Source: Planctomycetota bacterium (GTDB lineage Bacteria; Planctomycetota; JAMOSO01). Taken from it: a stretch of DNA of 64,000 bases. A program made the translations under genes and the position numbers. Positions within the stretch are counted from its first letter, which is position 1. Every line of letters starts with the position of its first letter. The notes beneath the pieces are model-generated. The model was given only the letters and a program-made list of their open reading frames with translations, had not been told where the DNA came from and searched no databases. Location: contig JAMOSO010000001.1 of the NCBI GenBank assembly GCA_027063065.1, forward strand, positions 1 to 64,000, written 5' to 3'. Shown piece after piece: positions 37,079-46,270 of this stretch.

Positions 37079-38198
37079 ACGGGTTGGTATTTTTAGCTCA
37101 ACAAGAGCTGATTATAGTTATTTGAAACCTGTTGCCAAAGCTTTGCAACAATTAAAAATAAAAGTGGTTTTTTTTATTACTGGATTACATTTACGTCAAG
37201 ATCGAGGCAATAGTATTAAATATATCCAATCAGATGGTTTTGTTTTTTATACTATTACCAATCAGTTGCATACTGATGAGGCAATTAATCAAGCTGGTAT
37301 AAATGGCGATATATTAAAACAATTGCCGATGTTATTGTCAGAAAAGAAAATACAATTTCTTTTATTATTAGGTGATAGAAGCGAAATATTAACCGCGGCT
37401 TTATCGGCTATGCACATTAATGTTGCCATTGGACATATCCATGGTGGTGATTTGTCTTATGGAGGCGGTATTGATGATAGTATTCGTCATGCCGTTACAA
37501 AGTTAGCTCATGTGCATTTTCCTGCTAGTAACGATAGTGCTAGACGTTTATTGAGGTTGCAAGAAGCACCATGGAGGATTATAAAAGCAGGTGAAACAAG
37601 TTTAGAAAATATTAAGCAATCTGATAATACATTTTTACAACGGTTTAATTTACCTCAACCCTATGCCGTATTATTGCAACACGGCGAGGCATTACAGGCT
37701 GATAAGTCTGTAGAGCAGTTTAAAAGTGTATATACTGCCCTGTGTAGTTTTGATTTACATAAGGTTGTGATTTTGCCTAATGATGATCCTGGTGCAAAAA
37801 AAATGATTGCATTTATAAAAAGTCAATCCAAGACATCTGCAACAACCGTTTTTAACACCCTTGCCACCGCCGATTTTTTTGATTTACTTAAAAATAGTAA
37901 ATTTTTAATTGGCAATAGTTCTTCGGCTATAATTGAAGCACCCTATTTGGGCGTGCCAGCCATTAATTTAGGTATTCGCCAACAAGGGCGTAAAACTTAT
38001 GTGTCTACATTACACGGTGATTTTAACACAGCAAATATAGTTGAGCTTATTGCCGAGGTTTTGACAAATAGGCACAAGCTTAAAACTCGTGCTGTTGCCA
38101 AACGTTTATCTAATCGACCATTGGCAAGTAAAATTATTGCTCAACATATTAAAAGTTTACGATTAGATAAATCGTTTTTTCAAAAAGTTATGTCTTAA
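37071..38198 (+). CDS. NeuC-like UDP-N-acetylglucosamine 2-epimerase (hydrolysing)
   Basis: A 375-residue GT-B-fold enzyme. GIFSSTRADYSYL, LGDRSEILTAAL, IGHIHGGDLSYG and IDDSIRHAVTKLAHVHF match NeuC/NnaA enzymes, which convert UDP-GlcNAc (or diacetyl analogue) to ManNAc-type sugar and UDP for nonulosonic acid (sialic, legionaminic, pseudaminic) synthesis. IGNSSSAIIEAPYLGVPAINLG is the conserved UDP site. No neuA/neuB is adjacent. Nonulosonates decorate flagellins and polysaccharides, both made in this window. Its start is inside the initiator gene (8-base overlap), an odd coupling of functions. Confidence 0.82.
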   Translation: MIKRVGIFSSTRADYSYLKPVAKALQQLKIKVVFFITGLHLRQDRGNSIKYIQSDGFVFYTITNQLHTDEAINQAGINGDILKQLPMLLSEKKIQFLLLLGDRSEILTAALSAMHINVAIGHIHGGDLSYGGGIDDSIRHAVTKLAHVHFPASNDSARRLLRLQEAPWRIIKAGETSLENIKQSDNTFLQRFNLPQPYAVLLQHGEALQADKSVEQFKSVYTALCSFDLHKVVILPNDDPGAKKMIAFIKSQSKTSATTVFNTLATADFFDLLKNSKFLIGNSSSAIIEAPYLGVPAINLGIRQQGRKTYVSTLHGDFNTANIVELIAEVLTNRHKLKTRAVAKRLSNRPLASKIIAQHIKSLRLDKSFFQKVMS

Positions 38199-38874
38199 TT
38201 AAATAATCTAAAATTTGATTCATTATTATATTTAATTGCTGATAATCTTTGGCGTTAGCATTTAAGATTTGTGCTTTGCTTTGGATATATGGGTTGTCAA
38301 TTAATTCATTAGCACAGTGTTGGCATATATCACTAGCTGAAGTTGGTGTCGTCTCTAAGTGAAATTGTAAGGCAATAATTGATGATGAAATTTGAAATGC
38401 CTGATTTTTGCAGATATGACTACTAGCTAATAGAGTGGCGTTTGTAGGTAAATCAAATGTTTCGCCATGCCAATGAAATGCTTGAAAATTTTCAGGAAAT
38501 TGAAAAGCAGTTGTTTTGTGTGGGTGGGCAGTTACAGGAAACCAACCAATTTCTTTGTATTGACCTTGATATACATTTGCTTTCATCACGTTAGCTATTA
38601 ATTGAGCTCCTAAACAAACCCCTAAAATAATTTTATTTTTTTTAATAGCGTTCAATATAAATTGTTTTTCTTCTTTGAGCCATGGATAATCGGTTTCGTC
38701 ATAAATACTCATGGGTCCACCCATAATTATTAAAAAGTCAACATCGTCTAAATTTGGCAATTTTTGATTGTTATAAAGATGGGTATAGCTAATGCTATGC
38801 CCGTCTTTATTTAAATAATTTTCAATACTGCCAAGTCCCTCAAAGGCTATATGTTTTAAGCAATGTACACGCAT
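38188..38874 (-). CDS. Class I glutamine amidotransferase-like protein
   Basis: A 228-residue stand-alone amidotransferase domain with nucleophile Cys in ILGVCLGAQLIA, and His/Glu partners in ALQFHLETTP. LIIMGGPMSIYDE and AFHWHGETFDLP are typical of GMP synthase-like amidotransferases of uncharacterised substrate (YfeJ group). It converges with and overlaps the NeuC-like gene by 11 bases and follows the SPFH gene by one base. Confidence 0.85.
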   Translation of the reverse strand: MRVHCLKHIAFEGLGSIENYLNKDGHSISYTHLYNNQKLPNLDDVDFLIIMGGPMSIYDETDYPWLKEEKQFILNAIKKNKIILGVCLGAQLIANVMKANVYQGQYKEIGWFPVTAHPHKTTAFQFPENFQAFHWHGETFDLPTNATLLASSHICKNQAFQISSSIIALQFHLETTPTSASDICQHCANELIDNPYIQSKAQILNANAKDYQQLNIIMNQILDYLIKT

Positions 38875-38875
38875 A

Positions 38876-39805
38876 TTATTTATTATTCATATTCCAAAGG
38901 ATGTTTTGCCCCTGTCCCATCATGGTTTTGGGCAGTTGACCGTTCCATCTTTGTGCACGGATATAATCTACCAATGTTTTTGATTGTTGTAGTGCTTGGG
39001 CTTTTTTGCGCATTGCTTCGGCTTCGGCAGCGCCTTTTAGTTTGATTGCTTCGGCTTCGGCAATGGCTTCTATTTTGATGGAATAAGCTTTGCCGTCTGC
39101 AGTTGCCATGGTTGCTTCGCGTTTGGCGTTAGCTGTATTTACAGCACGTTGTGCTTCTAGTTTTTGACGTTCTAGGCGATGCATTTCAGCTGCGGCAAGG
39201 TTTTTTTCAGTTTGTTTGGTTTCGATAGATTGAATATATTTTTGTGGCAGTCCTAAATCCTCAAGTTGGGCAGAATCAAGTTTGACGGGATAATCTGCCA
39301 TTGCCTGTTGTAGCTCTTCCTCTATTTGTGTAATTACTTTGTTTCTGTTTTGTATGATTTCTTCTGCTTTATAATGAGCCAAAGCATCTTTGGCAGCAGA
39401 GCGTAATTTAGGGTCTAAAATTCTAGTTTCAAATTGATCTAATCCTCCATAGCTTTTAAATAATTCAAATGCTAAATCTCGTTGAACAGTCCAGTTAATA
39501 GACACTTTGGCTGTGATAGGCATTTGTTCGTGAGTGGATGCGCTTAGTTTTTCTAAATTTTTACGTGTTCTAATTTCTAAAATCACTACAGAGTCAACTA
39601 AAGGGATTTTCATATGTAGCCCGGGGTTTACTTGTTTGGTTGCTTCTCCAAATCTTTTGACAATACCCACATGCCCTTCTTGCACAGTGAATAAACTTTG
39701 GAAGATTAAAATTGCCAGTATGATAATTATTAAAAAGCTAATAGACGCGCCTTTGCCTTTATGGGCTATCACTTGAAAATCAGGCATATTATTTTGAACA
39801 GTCAT
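38876..39805 (-). CDS. SPFH/prohibitin-family membrane protein
   Basis: A 309-residue protein with one N-terminal transmembrane helix (about residues 23-42), then the SPFH domain (VQEGHVGIVKRFGEATKQVNPGLHMKIPLVDSV) and a long coiled coil rich in Ala/Glu/Lys. This layout fits HflC/prohibitin-type proteins that form cages or microdomains around membrane proteases. Start 39805 has AAGGAG upstream; the longer frame from 39886 is not supported. Translated into the amidotransferase gene with a one-base gap. Confidence 0.88.
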   Translation of the reverse strand: MTVQNNMPDFQVIAHKGKGASISFLIIIILAILIFQSLFTVQEGHVGIVKRFGEATKQVNPGLHMKIPLVDSVVILEIRTRKNLEKLSASTHEQMPITAKVSINWTVQRDLAFELFKSYGGLDQFETRILDPKLRSAAKDALAHYKAEEIIQNRNKVITQIEEELQQAMADYPVKLDSAQLEDLGLPQKYIQSIETKQTEKNLAAAEMHRLERQKLEAQRAVNTANAKREATMATADGKAYSIKIEAIAEAEAIKLKGAAEAEAMRKKAQALQQSKTLVDYIRAQRWNGQLPKTMMGQGQNILWNMNNK

Positions 39806-40042
39806 TTGTTTCTCCTTAAAAAAATTTTGTCTTAGATTACAGCTTTGCAAGCTTAATGCAAGGTGCATTCGGTACGGGTAAAGCAAGCCCTGTTTGATAT
39901 GACGTAAGTTTGCTCTTGAGGTTAGTTGGGTATTTTAATCGATACAAATAGTAGTTGGATGTAAACTTGAAACTTTAAAAAACAGTATAAGATAGAGTAT
40001 GGCTGTTGTTTAAAGTTATTTGGTTTTGCAATTAAGGTTATA

Positions 40043-40058
40043 GTCCAACGCGTTGGAC
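40043..40058. repeat. Palindrome GTCCAACGCGTTGGAC, copy 1
   Basis: A perfect 16-bp palindrome, repeated exactly at 40081-40096. The two copies flank the parS core. Possibly an operator for parA or a second ParB-type site. Confidence 0.85.
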
Positions 40059-40063
40059 AGTGG

Positions 40064-40077
40064 GTTTCACGTGAAAC
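40064..40077. promoter_or_regulatory. parS centromere core GTTTCACGTGAAAC
   Basis: A perfect 14-bp match to the core of the bacterial chromosomal parS consensus TGTTTCACGTGAAACA; the flanking bases are G and T instead of T and A. ParB binds such sites and slides on CTP-driven clamps; ParA then separates the origins. It sits 61 bases before parA. Confidence 0.9.
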
Positions 40078-40080
40078 TTT

Positions 40081-40096
40081 GTCCAACGCGTTGGAC
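40081..40096. repeat. Palindrome GTCCAACGCGTTGGAC, copy 2
   Basis: Second exact copy of the 16-bp palindrome, immediately upstream of the parA promoter (-35 at 40103). Its centre is 18 bp from the parS centre; copy 1's centre is 20 bp on the other side. Confidence 0.85.
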
Positions 40097-40102
40097 TAAA
40101 GT

Positions 40103-40131
40103 TTGCATGTTGCCGAGCTTGAGCTTATAAT
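40103..40131 (+). promoter_or_regulatory. parA promoter, leaderless
   Basis: TTGCAT (40103-40108), 17-base spacer, consensus TATAAT (40126-40131). The parA ATG starts at 40139, eight bases after the -10, the expected transcription start. No ribosome site precedes it. Confidence 0.6.
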
Positions 40132-40138
40132 CTTAAAT

Positions 40139-40957
40139 ATGTATTCTAAAAAAATAACGTTTATTAATCAAAAAGGTGGTGTAGGTAAAACTACATTATG
40201 TGTTAATGTTGCCGCTGATTTAGCTATGCGTAATTATAAGGTTTTATTGGTTGATACTGATCCGCAAGCTAATGCTACTACTGTTGTGCATGAAGCTCCA
40301 GAAGGGGCGCCAACTATTGCAGATGTGATGTTGGGTGATGTGAGTGCTGCCGATGCGGTGGTAACTGCACGCAAAAACTTAGATTTATTACCTTCTGGTG
40401 AAAATATGTGGAATTATTCATTTCAGGTAGTGCAACAAAATTTAGGTGATTTGCTAGGCCGTTTTCGTGAGGTTATTGATTCGGTTGATAAAGATTATGA
40501 TTTTATTATTTTTGATACAAATCCATATCCTGCTACTTTATGTATATTGGCTTTGGCTTTTTCTCAGCATAGTATTACGCCAATGTTTCCAGAGCCTTTT
40601 GCATGGGATGGGTATTCGACTTTATCGGGTTTAATTAATGATATTCGCAAGGATTTTAATCCAGACATACAACCTTTGGGTATCGTGGTAAATAACTTTA
40701 ATGGATCAAAAAATATACATAAGGAAGTTTGCATGGCATTGTTTGAATCTGTTCCAGATGAAGTTTTTAAATCGGTCATTAGAACAAATAGTAACTTATG
40801 TAAGATGGGAAATGAATTAAAAACTATTTTCGAAATAGAGTCTCCCAGCGGTAAAGGAAATAAGGATTTTTCGGCTTTGACGGATGAAATGTTAGATAAA
40901 CTGTGTATGCCGATACGTAAAATGGATGATGATATAATTAAAGCCCTGCAAAATTAG
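40139..40957 (+). CDS. parA: ParA chromosome/plasmid partition ATPase
   Basis: A 272-residue deviant-Walker ATPase. [14 protein letters not shown] is the Walker A with signature Lys; [13 protein letters not shown] and [10 protein letters not shown] follow. Length is typical of chromosomal (type Ib/Soj-like) ParA without an N-terminal HTH. FDTNPYP replaces the usual DTPP. The ATG at 40139 is chosen over the TTG at 40103, which overlaps the -35. Pairs with parB downstream and parS upstream. Confidence 0.93.
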   Translation: MYSKKITFINQKGGVGKTTLCVNVAADLAMRNYKVLLVDTDPQANATTVVHEAPEGAPTIADVMLGDVSAADAVVTARKNLDLLPSGENMWNYSFQVVQQNLGDLLGRFREVIDSVDKDYDFIIFDTNPYPATLCILALAFSQHSITPMFPEPFAWDGYSTLSGLINDIRKDFNPDIQPLGIVVNNFNGSKNIHKEVCMALFESVPDEVFKSVIRTNSNLCKMGNELKTIFEIESPSGKGNKDFSALTDEMLDKLCMPIRKMDDDIIKALQN

Positions 40958-40965
40958 GAGGTTTA

Positions 40966-41844
40966 GTGGCTGATTTTTCTGAAATAACCAAACAATTTAA
41001 AGAGAGTCAATCAGGCAAAAACAAACCAGCTCAGGGGCGTATTGCCGCTAAAGTGGCAAAGTTTAAACAGGATAAAATTGCTTCTGAATTTAAATTGGTT
41101 GAACTTAGTTCTATTGCACCCGATCCTAATCAGCCTAGGCGTATTAAGGATACCAAGAGTCGTGATTTAAAGTCCTTAGCTAAAACAATTAAAGAAAAAG
41201 GTGTTTTAGAACCTTTGCTTGTGCGTGAAACAGCAACAGGGTTTTTGTTAGTAGCTGGTGAAAGGCGTTATTGGGCTAGCCATATAGCTAAATTACGTGC
41301 TGTGCCTGTTAGGGTTGTGCATCTTAATAGCCAAGAAATAGCCGAGGTACAATTAATTGAAAATATTCAGCGTAAGGATTTAAATCCATTAGAGCGTGCG
41401 AGAGGGTTAAAAAATATTGCCGATTCTGGAGGTAGCACAAAAGATATTTATAAACGAGTAGCAATTTCTCGCTCTTTATATTATGCGTTACTTTCTTTAT
41501 TAAATTTACCAGAAGAAATACAGGATAAAATAGATCAAAGCTATGCTAACGAAAATGAGGGTATACCCCTTAGAGAATTAATTGAATTGGCAAAGATTAA
41601 AGACATTAATAAATTAAAATCAGCTTTTGAAGATTTAGATAGTGGCACTAGTTTAATAGAAGAACGACAAAAAAATAATCCTAAAGCATCAACTATTGCT
41701 AAAAATAAAGTTAAAGATTTTCAAAGAGTCTCTAATAAACAAGGGGTTGAAATATTATTGCGTATTCCAGCAGAGATGAAACCAAATGAGCTAGATTTAG
41801 AAGATATTGATGCGTTGTGGCAAGAGGTGTTAAATAAATTATGA
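40966..41844 (+). CDS. parB: ParB partition protein
   Basis: A 292-residue ParB. GTG start with AGGAGG five bases upstream, overlapping the parA stop. N-terminal CTPase domain: LSSIAPDPNQPRR, LVAGERRYWASH and ENIQRKDLNPLERA. The HTH follows (KDIYKRVAISRSLYYALLSL). The GERR motif continues as YWASH rather than the common WRAA. A C-terminal dimer domain is short. parA and parB form one operon with the yej genes following directly. Confidence 0.93.
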   Translation: MADFSEITKQFKESQSGKNKPAQGRIAAKVAKFKQDKIASEFKLVELSSIAPDPNQPRRIKDTKSRDLKSLAKTIKEKGVLEPLLVRETATGFLLVAGERRYWASHIAKLRAVPVRVVHLNSQEIAEVQLIENIQRKDLNPLERARGLKNIADSGGSTKDIYKRVAISRSLYYALLSLLNLPEEIQDKIDQSYANENEGIPLRELIELAKIKDINKLKSAFEDLDSGTSLIEERQKNNPKASTIAKNKVKDFQRVSNKQGVEILLRIPAEMKPNELDLEDIDALWQEVLNKL

Positions 41845-43628
41845 TTATAAAATGGTGTAAAAATATTAAATCTTTAATTGTTTTGTTGCTAATAAGTAAC
41901 GTGGCACTGGCACAAGATTTTCCTAGTAAAAACTGGCATGAATCAGTTGATGAACTTGCGTCAACAAATGCAATAAAGGGGGGGGCTTTATCGATATTTG
42001 CAGGTCAAAGTCCAAAAAGTTTTAATTATTATTTAGATACTAATTCATTGACGGCACAAATTTTTGGTTTTATGTTTGAAACTCTCTTAGGTGCTAACTC
42101 TGTTACTATGCACGATGAACCAAATATTGCATCTAAATGGCAAATAAGCCCTGATAAGCTTACTTTTAAGTTTTGGATTGACCCCGCCGCAAAGTGGAGT
42201 GATGGACAACCCATTACTGCTAGTGATGTATTATTTACTTATGATACTATCTTAAATCCAAAAAATATGACAGGCCCACATAAGGTTGGCTTGGAAAGGT
42301 TTAAAAGGCCAGTAATTATCAATGATAGTCAGATTGTCTTTACAGCAAAAACTATTCATTGGTCAAACTTATCAGTATTAGGTGGTTTACAAATTTTGCC
42401 CAAGCATATATTGGCAAATAAGGATTTTAATAAAATTAATTTTGAGTTTCCCGTAGTGTCTGGCCCTTATAAATTGGGCACACATAATGAAACCATTAGT
42501 TTAACGATGGAACGTAATCAACAGTGGTGGGCTCAAAACAAAATGAGTAATCGTTATAAATATAATTTTGATAAATTGATATTTAAATTTTATGCTGATC
42601 GCAATAATGCTTTTGAAGCTTTTAAGAAGGGTGATATCGACTTATTTGCTGTATATACAGCAAAGCGTTGGGTTAAAGATGCTGTCGGCAAGAGTTTTGA
42701 TAAAAATTGGATTATAAAACAACGCATATATAATTTTAAACCAGTTGGGTTTCAGGGCTTTGCAATGAATATGCGTAGAGAACCGTTTAATAATTTAAAG
42801 CTTAGAAAGGCTTTGTCTTTGTTGTTAAATCGTGAAAAGATGAATACACAATTGATGTATTCGCAATATTTTATGTTAAATTCTTATTATCCTGATATTT
42901 ATGATTTGAAACATAAAAATTCCAACAAAAAAATCGTCTTTAATAAAAGTTTGGCGAGAAAATTATTAAAAGAAGCTGGTTGGGTGGTTAATCCAGCGAC
43001 TGGATTACAAGAAAAGGACAAAAAGCCTTTAGTGATTAAGTTTTTAACTAGAGACGCCAGTGCCAATCGTTTTTTAGCGATTTATCGGGAGGACTTAGCC
43101 GATGTTGGTATCCAATTAAAAATTATTCAAAAGGATTGGGCTTCATGGGCTAAAGATATGGATTCATATAATTTTGATATGACTTGGGCTGCTTGGGGGG
43201 CGGGTATTCGTAAAAATCCCGAGGCAATGTGGCATTCTAAAGAAATTAATCGTCCGTCTGGCATTAATATTACTGGGTTTAAAAATACGCAAGTAGATAC
43301 GTTAATTAATAAACAAATGGGTATTTTTGATATGGATAAGCGTCATGAAATTTGTCGTCAAATAGATAAAATAGTATATTCGCAATATCCTTATGCGTTA
43401 CTTTGGATGAATAGTTATACGCGGTTATTGTATTGGAACAAATTTGGCACTCCTAAAACTGTTTTAAGTAAATATGGCGGTGAATCATCAGCGTATGTTT
43501 ATTGGTGGTTTGATGAAGATAATTTATTAGATTTAAAAGATGCTCAAGCAGATGATGAGGCTTTACCAGATATGCCTTTGGATGTGGTGTTTCCAATGTG
43601 CGCTAAAGATACGCTTAGCAATCGTTAG
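41841..43628 (+). CDS. yejA: Peptide ABC transporter substrate-binding protein (YejA-like)
   Basis: A 595-residue family 5 solute-binding protein. Signal peptide (about 1-24, ending ALA-QDF). Markers: SFNYYLDTNSLTAQIFGFMFETL, WSDGQPITASDVLFTYDTI, GFAMNMRREPFNNLKLRKALSLLLNREKMN and WAAWGAGIRKNPEAMW. In E. coli YejA belongs to an oligopeptide/microcin C uptake system. Its ATG overlaps the parB stop (ATGA), an unusual coupling of partition and transport genes. Confidence 0.85.
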   Translation: MIIKWCKNIKSLIVLLLISNVALAQDFPSKNWHESVDELASTNAIKGGALSIFAGQSPKSFNYYLDTNSLTAQIFGFMFETLLGANSVTMHDEPNIASKWQISPDKLTFKFWIDPAAKWSDGQPITASDVLFTYDTILNPKNMTGPHKVGLERFKRPVIINDSQIVFTAKTIHWSNLSVLGGLQILPKHILANKDFNKINFEFPVVSGPYKLGTHNETISLTMERNQQWWAQNKMSNRYKYNFDKLIFKFYADRNNAFEAFKKGDIDLFAVYTAKRWVKDAVGKSFDKNWIIKQRIYNFKPVGFQGFAMNMRREPFNNLKLRKALSLLLNREKMNTQLMYSQYFMLNSYYPDIYDLKHKNSNKKIVFNKSLARKLLKEAGWVVNPATGLQEKDKKPLVIKFLTRDASANRFLAIYREDLADVGIQLKIIQKDWASWAKDMDSYNFDMTWAAWGAGIRKNPEAMWHSKEINRPSGINITGFKNTQVDTLINKQMGIFDMDKRHEICRQIDKIVYSQYPYALLWMNSYTRLLYWNKFGTPKTVLSKYGGESSAYVYWWFDEDNLLDLKDAQADDEALPDMPLDVVFPMCAKDTLSNR

Positions 43629-43655
43629 CCAGTAAGAATATTAATTGTTTAATTA

Positions 43656-44684
43656 ATGAATAGATTAGATTATTTATTGCGTAGAATATTTTTAATTATT
43701 CCTACATTTTTAGGTATAACTTTTTTATGTTTTAGTATTTGCAGATTTGTACCAGGTGGGCCTGTTGAGCAGGCTTTGGCAAATATGCGAGGTGGCAATA
43801 ATCCAAATAATGTTACAATGCAAACTCAAATATCACAAGCGCAAATACAGCAGTTGCGCAAGCATTATGGGTTTGATAAGCCATTATTAATTGCATATAA
43901 AGATTGGTTATCTGATGGGATTGGTATGAATACGCCAAGTTTTAAATTTCCAAATAAAACGGCTTGGCAGTTAATATCTAGTCGTTTTAATATCTCATTA
44001 ATTTTTGGCATAACTGGATTTATTTTAACATATTTAATTTGTATTCCATTGGGCATTATAAAAGCTTTAAAAAATGGCGGACGCTTTGATATGTTTTCTA
44101 GTTTAATTATATTTGTGGGTTATTCTATACCTAGTTTTGCATTTGGTATGTTGTTAAAAATGTTGTTTTGTGGAACTTCAGATAAGTTTTTTGATTTTTT
44201 TCCTGTGGCTGGGTTTACTTCAAGTAACTTTGAACAATTAAGTTGGTATGGTCAATTAGTAGATATTTCTATGCATATGGCGTTGCCAGTATTGTGTTAT
44301 GTGATTGGCAATTTTGCAGTATTAACCATTTTAATGAAAAATTCTTTATTGGAAGAAATCAGTAAAGAATATATCCGTACGGTTTTAGCAAAAGGGGCTA
44401 CATTAAACCGTGCGATTTGGTTTCACGCCTTGCGTAATGCTTTAATACCTTTAGCTACAGGTTTAGGATCTATTTTGACGTTGATGTTTTCGGGGGCAGT
44501 TTTAATTGAACAAGTATTTGAAATACCCGGAATGGGGCGCTTGTCTTTAGATGCTATAGTTAGCCGTGATTACCCTGTTTTTATGGGTATTTTAGCTTTA
44601 ACTTCTATTTTAGGATTGCTTGGCCGAGTTCTTTCAGATGTGTTATATATGATTATTGACCCGCGAATAGATTTAGGTAAATAA
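43656..44684 (+). CDS. yejB: Peptide ABC transporter permease (YejB-like)
   Basis: A 342-residue permease with six helices. LLRRIFLIIPTFLGITFLCFSI at the N-terminus, FVPGGPVEQ, then the BPD_transp_1 EAA-like loop YIRTVLAKGATLNRAIWFHALRNALIPL. IEQVFEIPGMG and a SRDYPVFMG segment are typical of DppB/YejB. Second gene after the binding protein. Ends one base before the start of the next permease. Confidence 0.9.
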   Translation: MNRLDYLLRRIFLIIPTFLGITFLCFSICRFVPGGPVEQALANMRGGNNPNNVTMQTQISQAQIQQLRKHYGFDKPLLIAYKDWLSDGIGMNTPSFKFPNKTAWQLISSRFNISLIFGITGFILTYLICIPLGIIKALKNGGRFDMFSSLIIFVGYSIPSFAFGMLLKMLFCGTSDKFFDFFPVAGFTSSNFEQLSWYGQLVDISMHMALPVLCYVIGNFAVLTILMKNSLLEEISKEYIRTVLAKGATLNRAIWFHALRNALIPLATGLGSILTLMFSGAVLIEQVFEIPGMGRLSLDAIVSRDYPVFMGILALTSILGLLGRVLSDVLYMIIDPRIDLGK

Positions 44685-46270
44685 TGATATCTGAATATGC
44701 TATCTTATGGCAAAGATTTAAAAAAATTAAACGCGCATATTGGTCGTTATTATTTTTGTCAATTGCGTATTTATTGTCATTGGGTGCCGAAATATTTTGT
44801 AGCAATATCCCCTTAACAATGCGATTTGATAATCAGCGTATTTACCCTGTGTTATCACATTATTTTGAATCGTTTTATTATACAGAAGATTATTTTTTAC
44901 ATAATAATCGTCAGACGCGACCTAATTATAAATATATTATTAATTCTCAAGAGTTTAGATCTAATCCTAATAATAGTGTATTAATGCCGTTAATACCTTA
45001 TGACCCATTAGAAAGTATGAGTGTAGATGCATTAAAAGATATGCAAAATGTAGAAGTACGTTTAGTGCCAACATCGACTAATGCCTCTGTTGATATTAAT
45101 GGTGCTGGCATTGTTAAACGCTCTAAAGGTTTGCAGTCTATTTTAAGTATCGATGATAGTTTTGTGGTTGGAAAAAAAATTACTGATTTTTTTGATTTCA
45201 ATGCAGATTTAAAAAATGCAATTGATAATCGTTTTAAAAATAAAAATAGTAATTTATTTTCTTCTGTAATTCACAAACAAGGTATAACAATTGTAATTAC
45301 CTTACGCAAGTATAGAGCACATTTAAATGCTCCATCTAAATTGCGCTTAAAATTGAAACTAAAACAAGTTAATGCTAAAGAAGTTAAAATGCTGTTTAAT
45401 GCTAATAAAGAATTAATTAATGCAAAAGGCAAATGGCAACAAATAGAAGCTAAATTTAAAAAGCAGATATTACATGCGGTTGAAATGAGTAAAACCAATA
45501 ATATTAATCCGTTTATAGTTAATATTAATCATACACGTTTTAGAGTGTATGTAAGACAATTAGGCATTGTTTTTCCTATGGCGCCTAATAAATATCATTG
45601 GTTGGGTTTGGATGATACTGGTCGAGATGTTTTTGCCAGAGTGTTGTATGGGTTTAGAACTTCTATGACTTTTGCAATTATTTTAGTTATATTTTCTATG
45701 GGTCTGGGGGTTGTAATTGGTGCGATTCAAGGCTATTTTGGTGGAATAATTGATATAGTAGCCCAGCGTTTAACTGAAATTTGGGAGTCATTGCCTTTTT
45801 TGTATGTGATGATTTTTATGGGTGCAGTATATGGGCAAAGTTTTATTTTGTTACTATTTTGTTATGCTATTTTTAATTGGATAGGCATTTCATATTATAT
45901 GCGAGCAGAATTTTTGCGTTTACGTAGTCTACCATTTGTGGAATCTGCAAAAACTTTAGGTTTGCCAACTTGGCGCATAATATTTTTACATATTTTACCA
46001 AATGCTCTGGTGCCTATTGTTACTTTTTTTCCGTTTTCATTGGTTTCAGCTATTGGTTCATTGACAGCGTTGGACTATTTAGGTTTTGGTCTACCTGTGC
46101 CAACGCCAAGTTGGGGTGAACTATTTAAACAGGCACAAAATGATCCAAGTGCATGGTGGTTAATTTTGTATCCATTTTTAGCGTTATTTGTTGTTATTCT
46201 CTTGGGTGTTTTTATTGGCGAAGGCGCTAGAGCTGCTTTTGATCCTAAGCGTGAAAGTAAAGTACAATGA
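44684..46270 (+). CDS. yejE: Peptide ABC transporter permease (YejE-like), enlarged
   Basis: A 528-residue permease; E. coli YejE is about 340. TM1 is at about residues 20-38, then a periplasmic segment (about 40-300) that is roughly 180 residues longer than usual, rich in Lys/Asn, with TRFRVYVRQLGIVFPMAPNKYHWLGLDDTGRDVFARVLYG where the family resumes. The C-terminal half has five helices and the motif SLPFVESAKTLGLPTWRIIFLHILPNALVPI. IPLTMRFDNQRIYPVLSHYF after TM1 matches YejE. It overlaps both neighbours by 1 and 4 bases. Confidence 0.85.
   Translation: MISEYAILWQRFKKIKRAYWSLLFLSIAYLLSLGAEIFCSNIPLTMRFDNQRIYPVLSHYFESFYYTEDYFLHNNRQTRPNYKYIINSQEFRSNPNNSVLMPLIPYDPLESMSVDALKDMQNVEVRLVPTSTNASVDINGAGIVKRSKGLQSILSIDDSFVVGKKITDFFDFNADLKNAIDNRFKNKNSNLFSSVIHKQGITIVITLRKYRAHLNAPSKLRLKLKLKQVNAKEVKMLFNANKELINAKGKWQQIEAKFKKQILHAVEMSKTNNINPFIVNINHTRFRVYVRQLGIVFPMAPNKYHWLGLDDTGRDVFARVLYGFRTSMTFAIILVIFSMGLGVVIGAIQGYFGGIIDIVAQRLTEIWESLPFLYVMIFMGAVYGQSFILLLFCYAIFNWIGISYYMRAEFLRLRSLPFVESAKTLGLPTWRIIFLHILPNALVPIVTFFPFSLVSAIGSLTALDYLGFGLPVPTPSWGELFKQAQNDPSAWWLILYPFLALFVVILLGVFIGEGARAAFDPKRESKVQ

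Larger units (their letters stand above)
39806..40138. other. Gene-free region before parA with palindrome cluster
   Basis: 333 bp of divergent spacer between the SPFH gene and parA. The right half holds three palindromes described separately and a parA promoter; the left half (39806-40040) is AT-rich and I see no gene or RNA structure in it. Confidence 0.6.
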
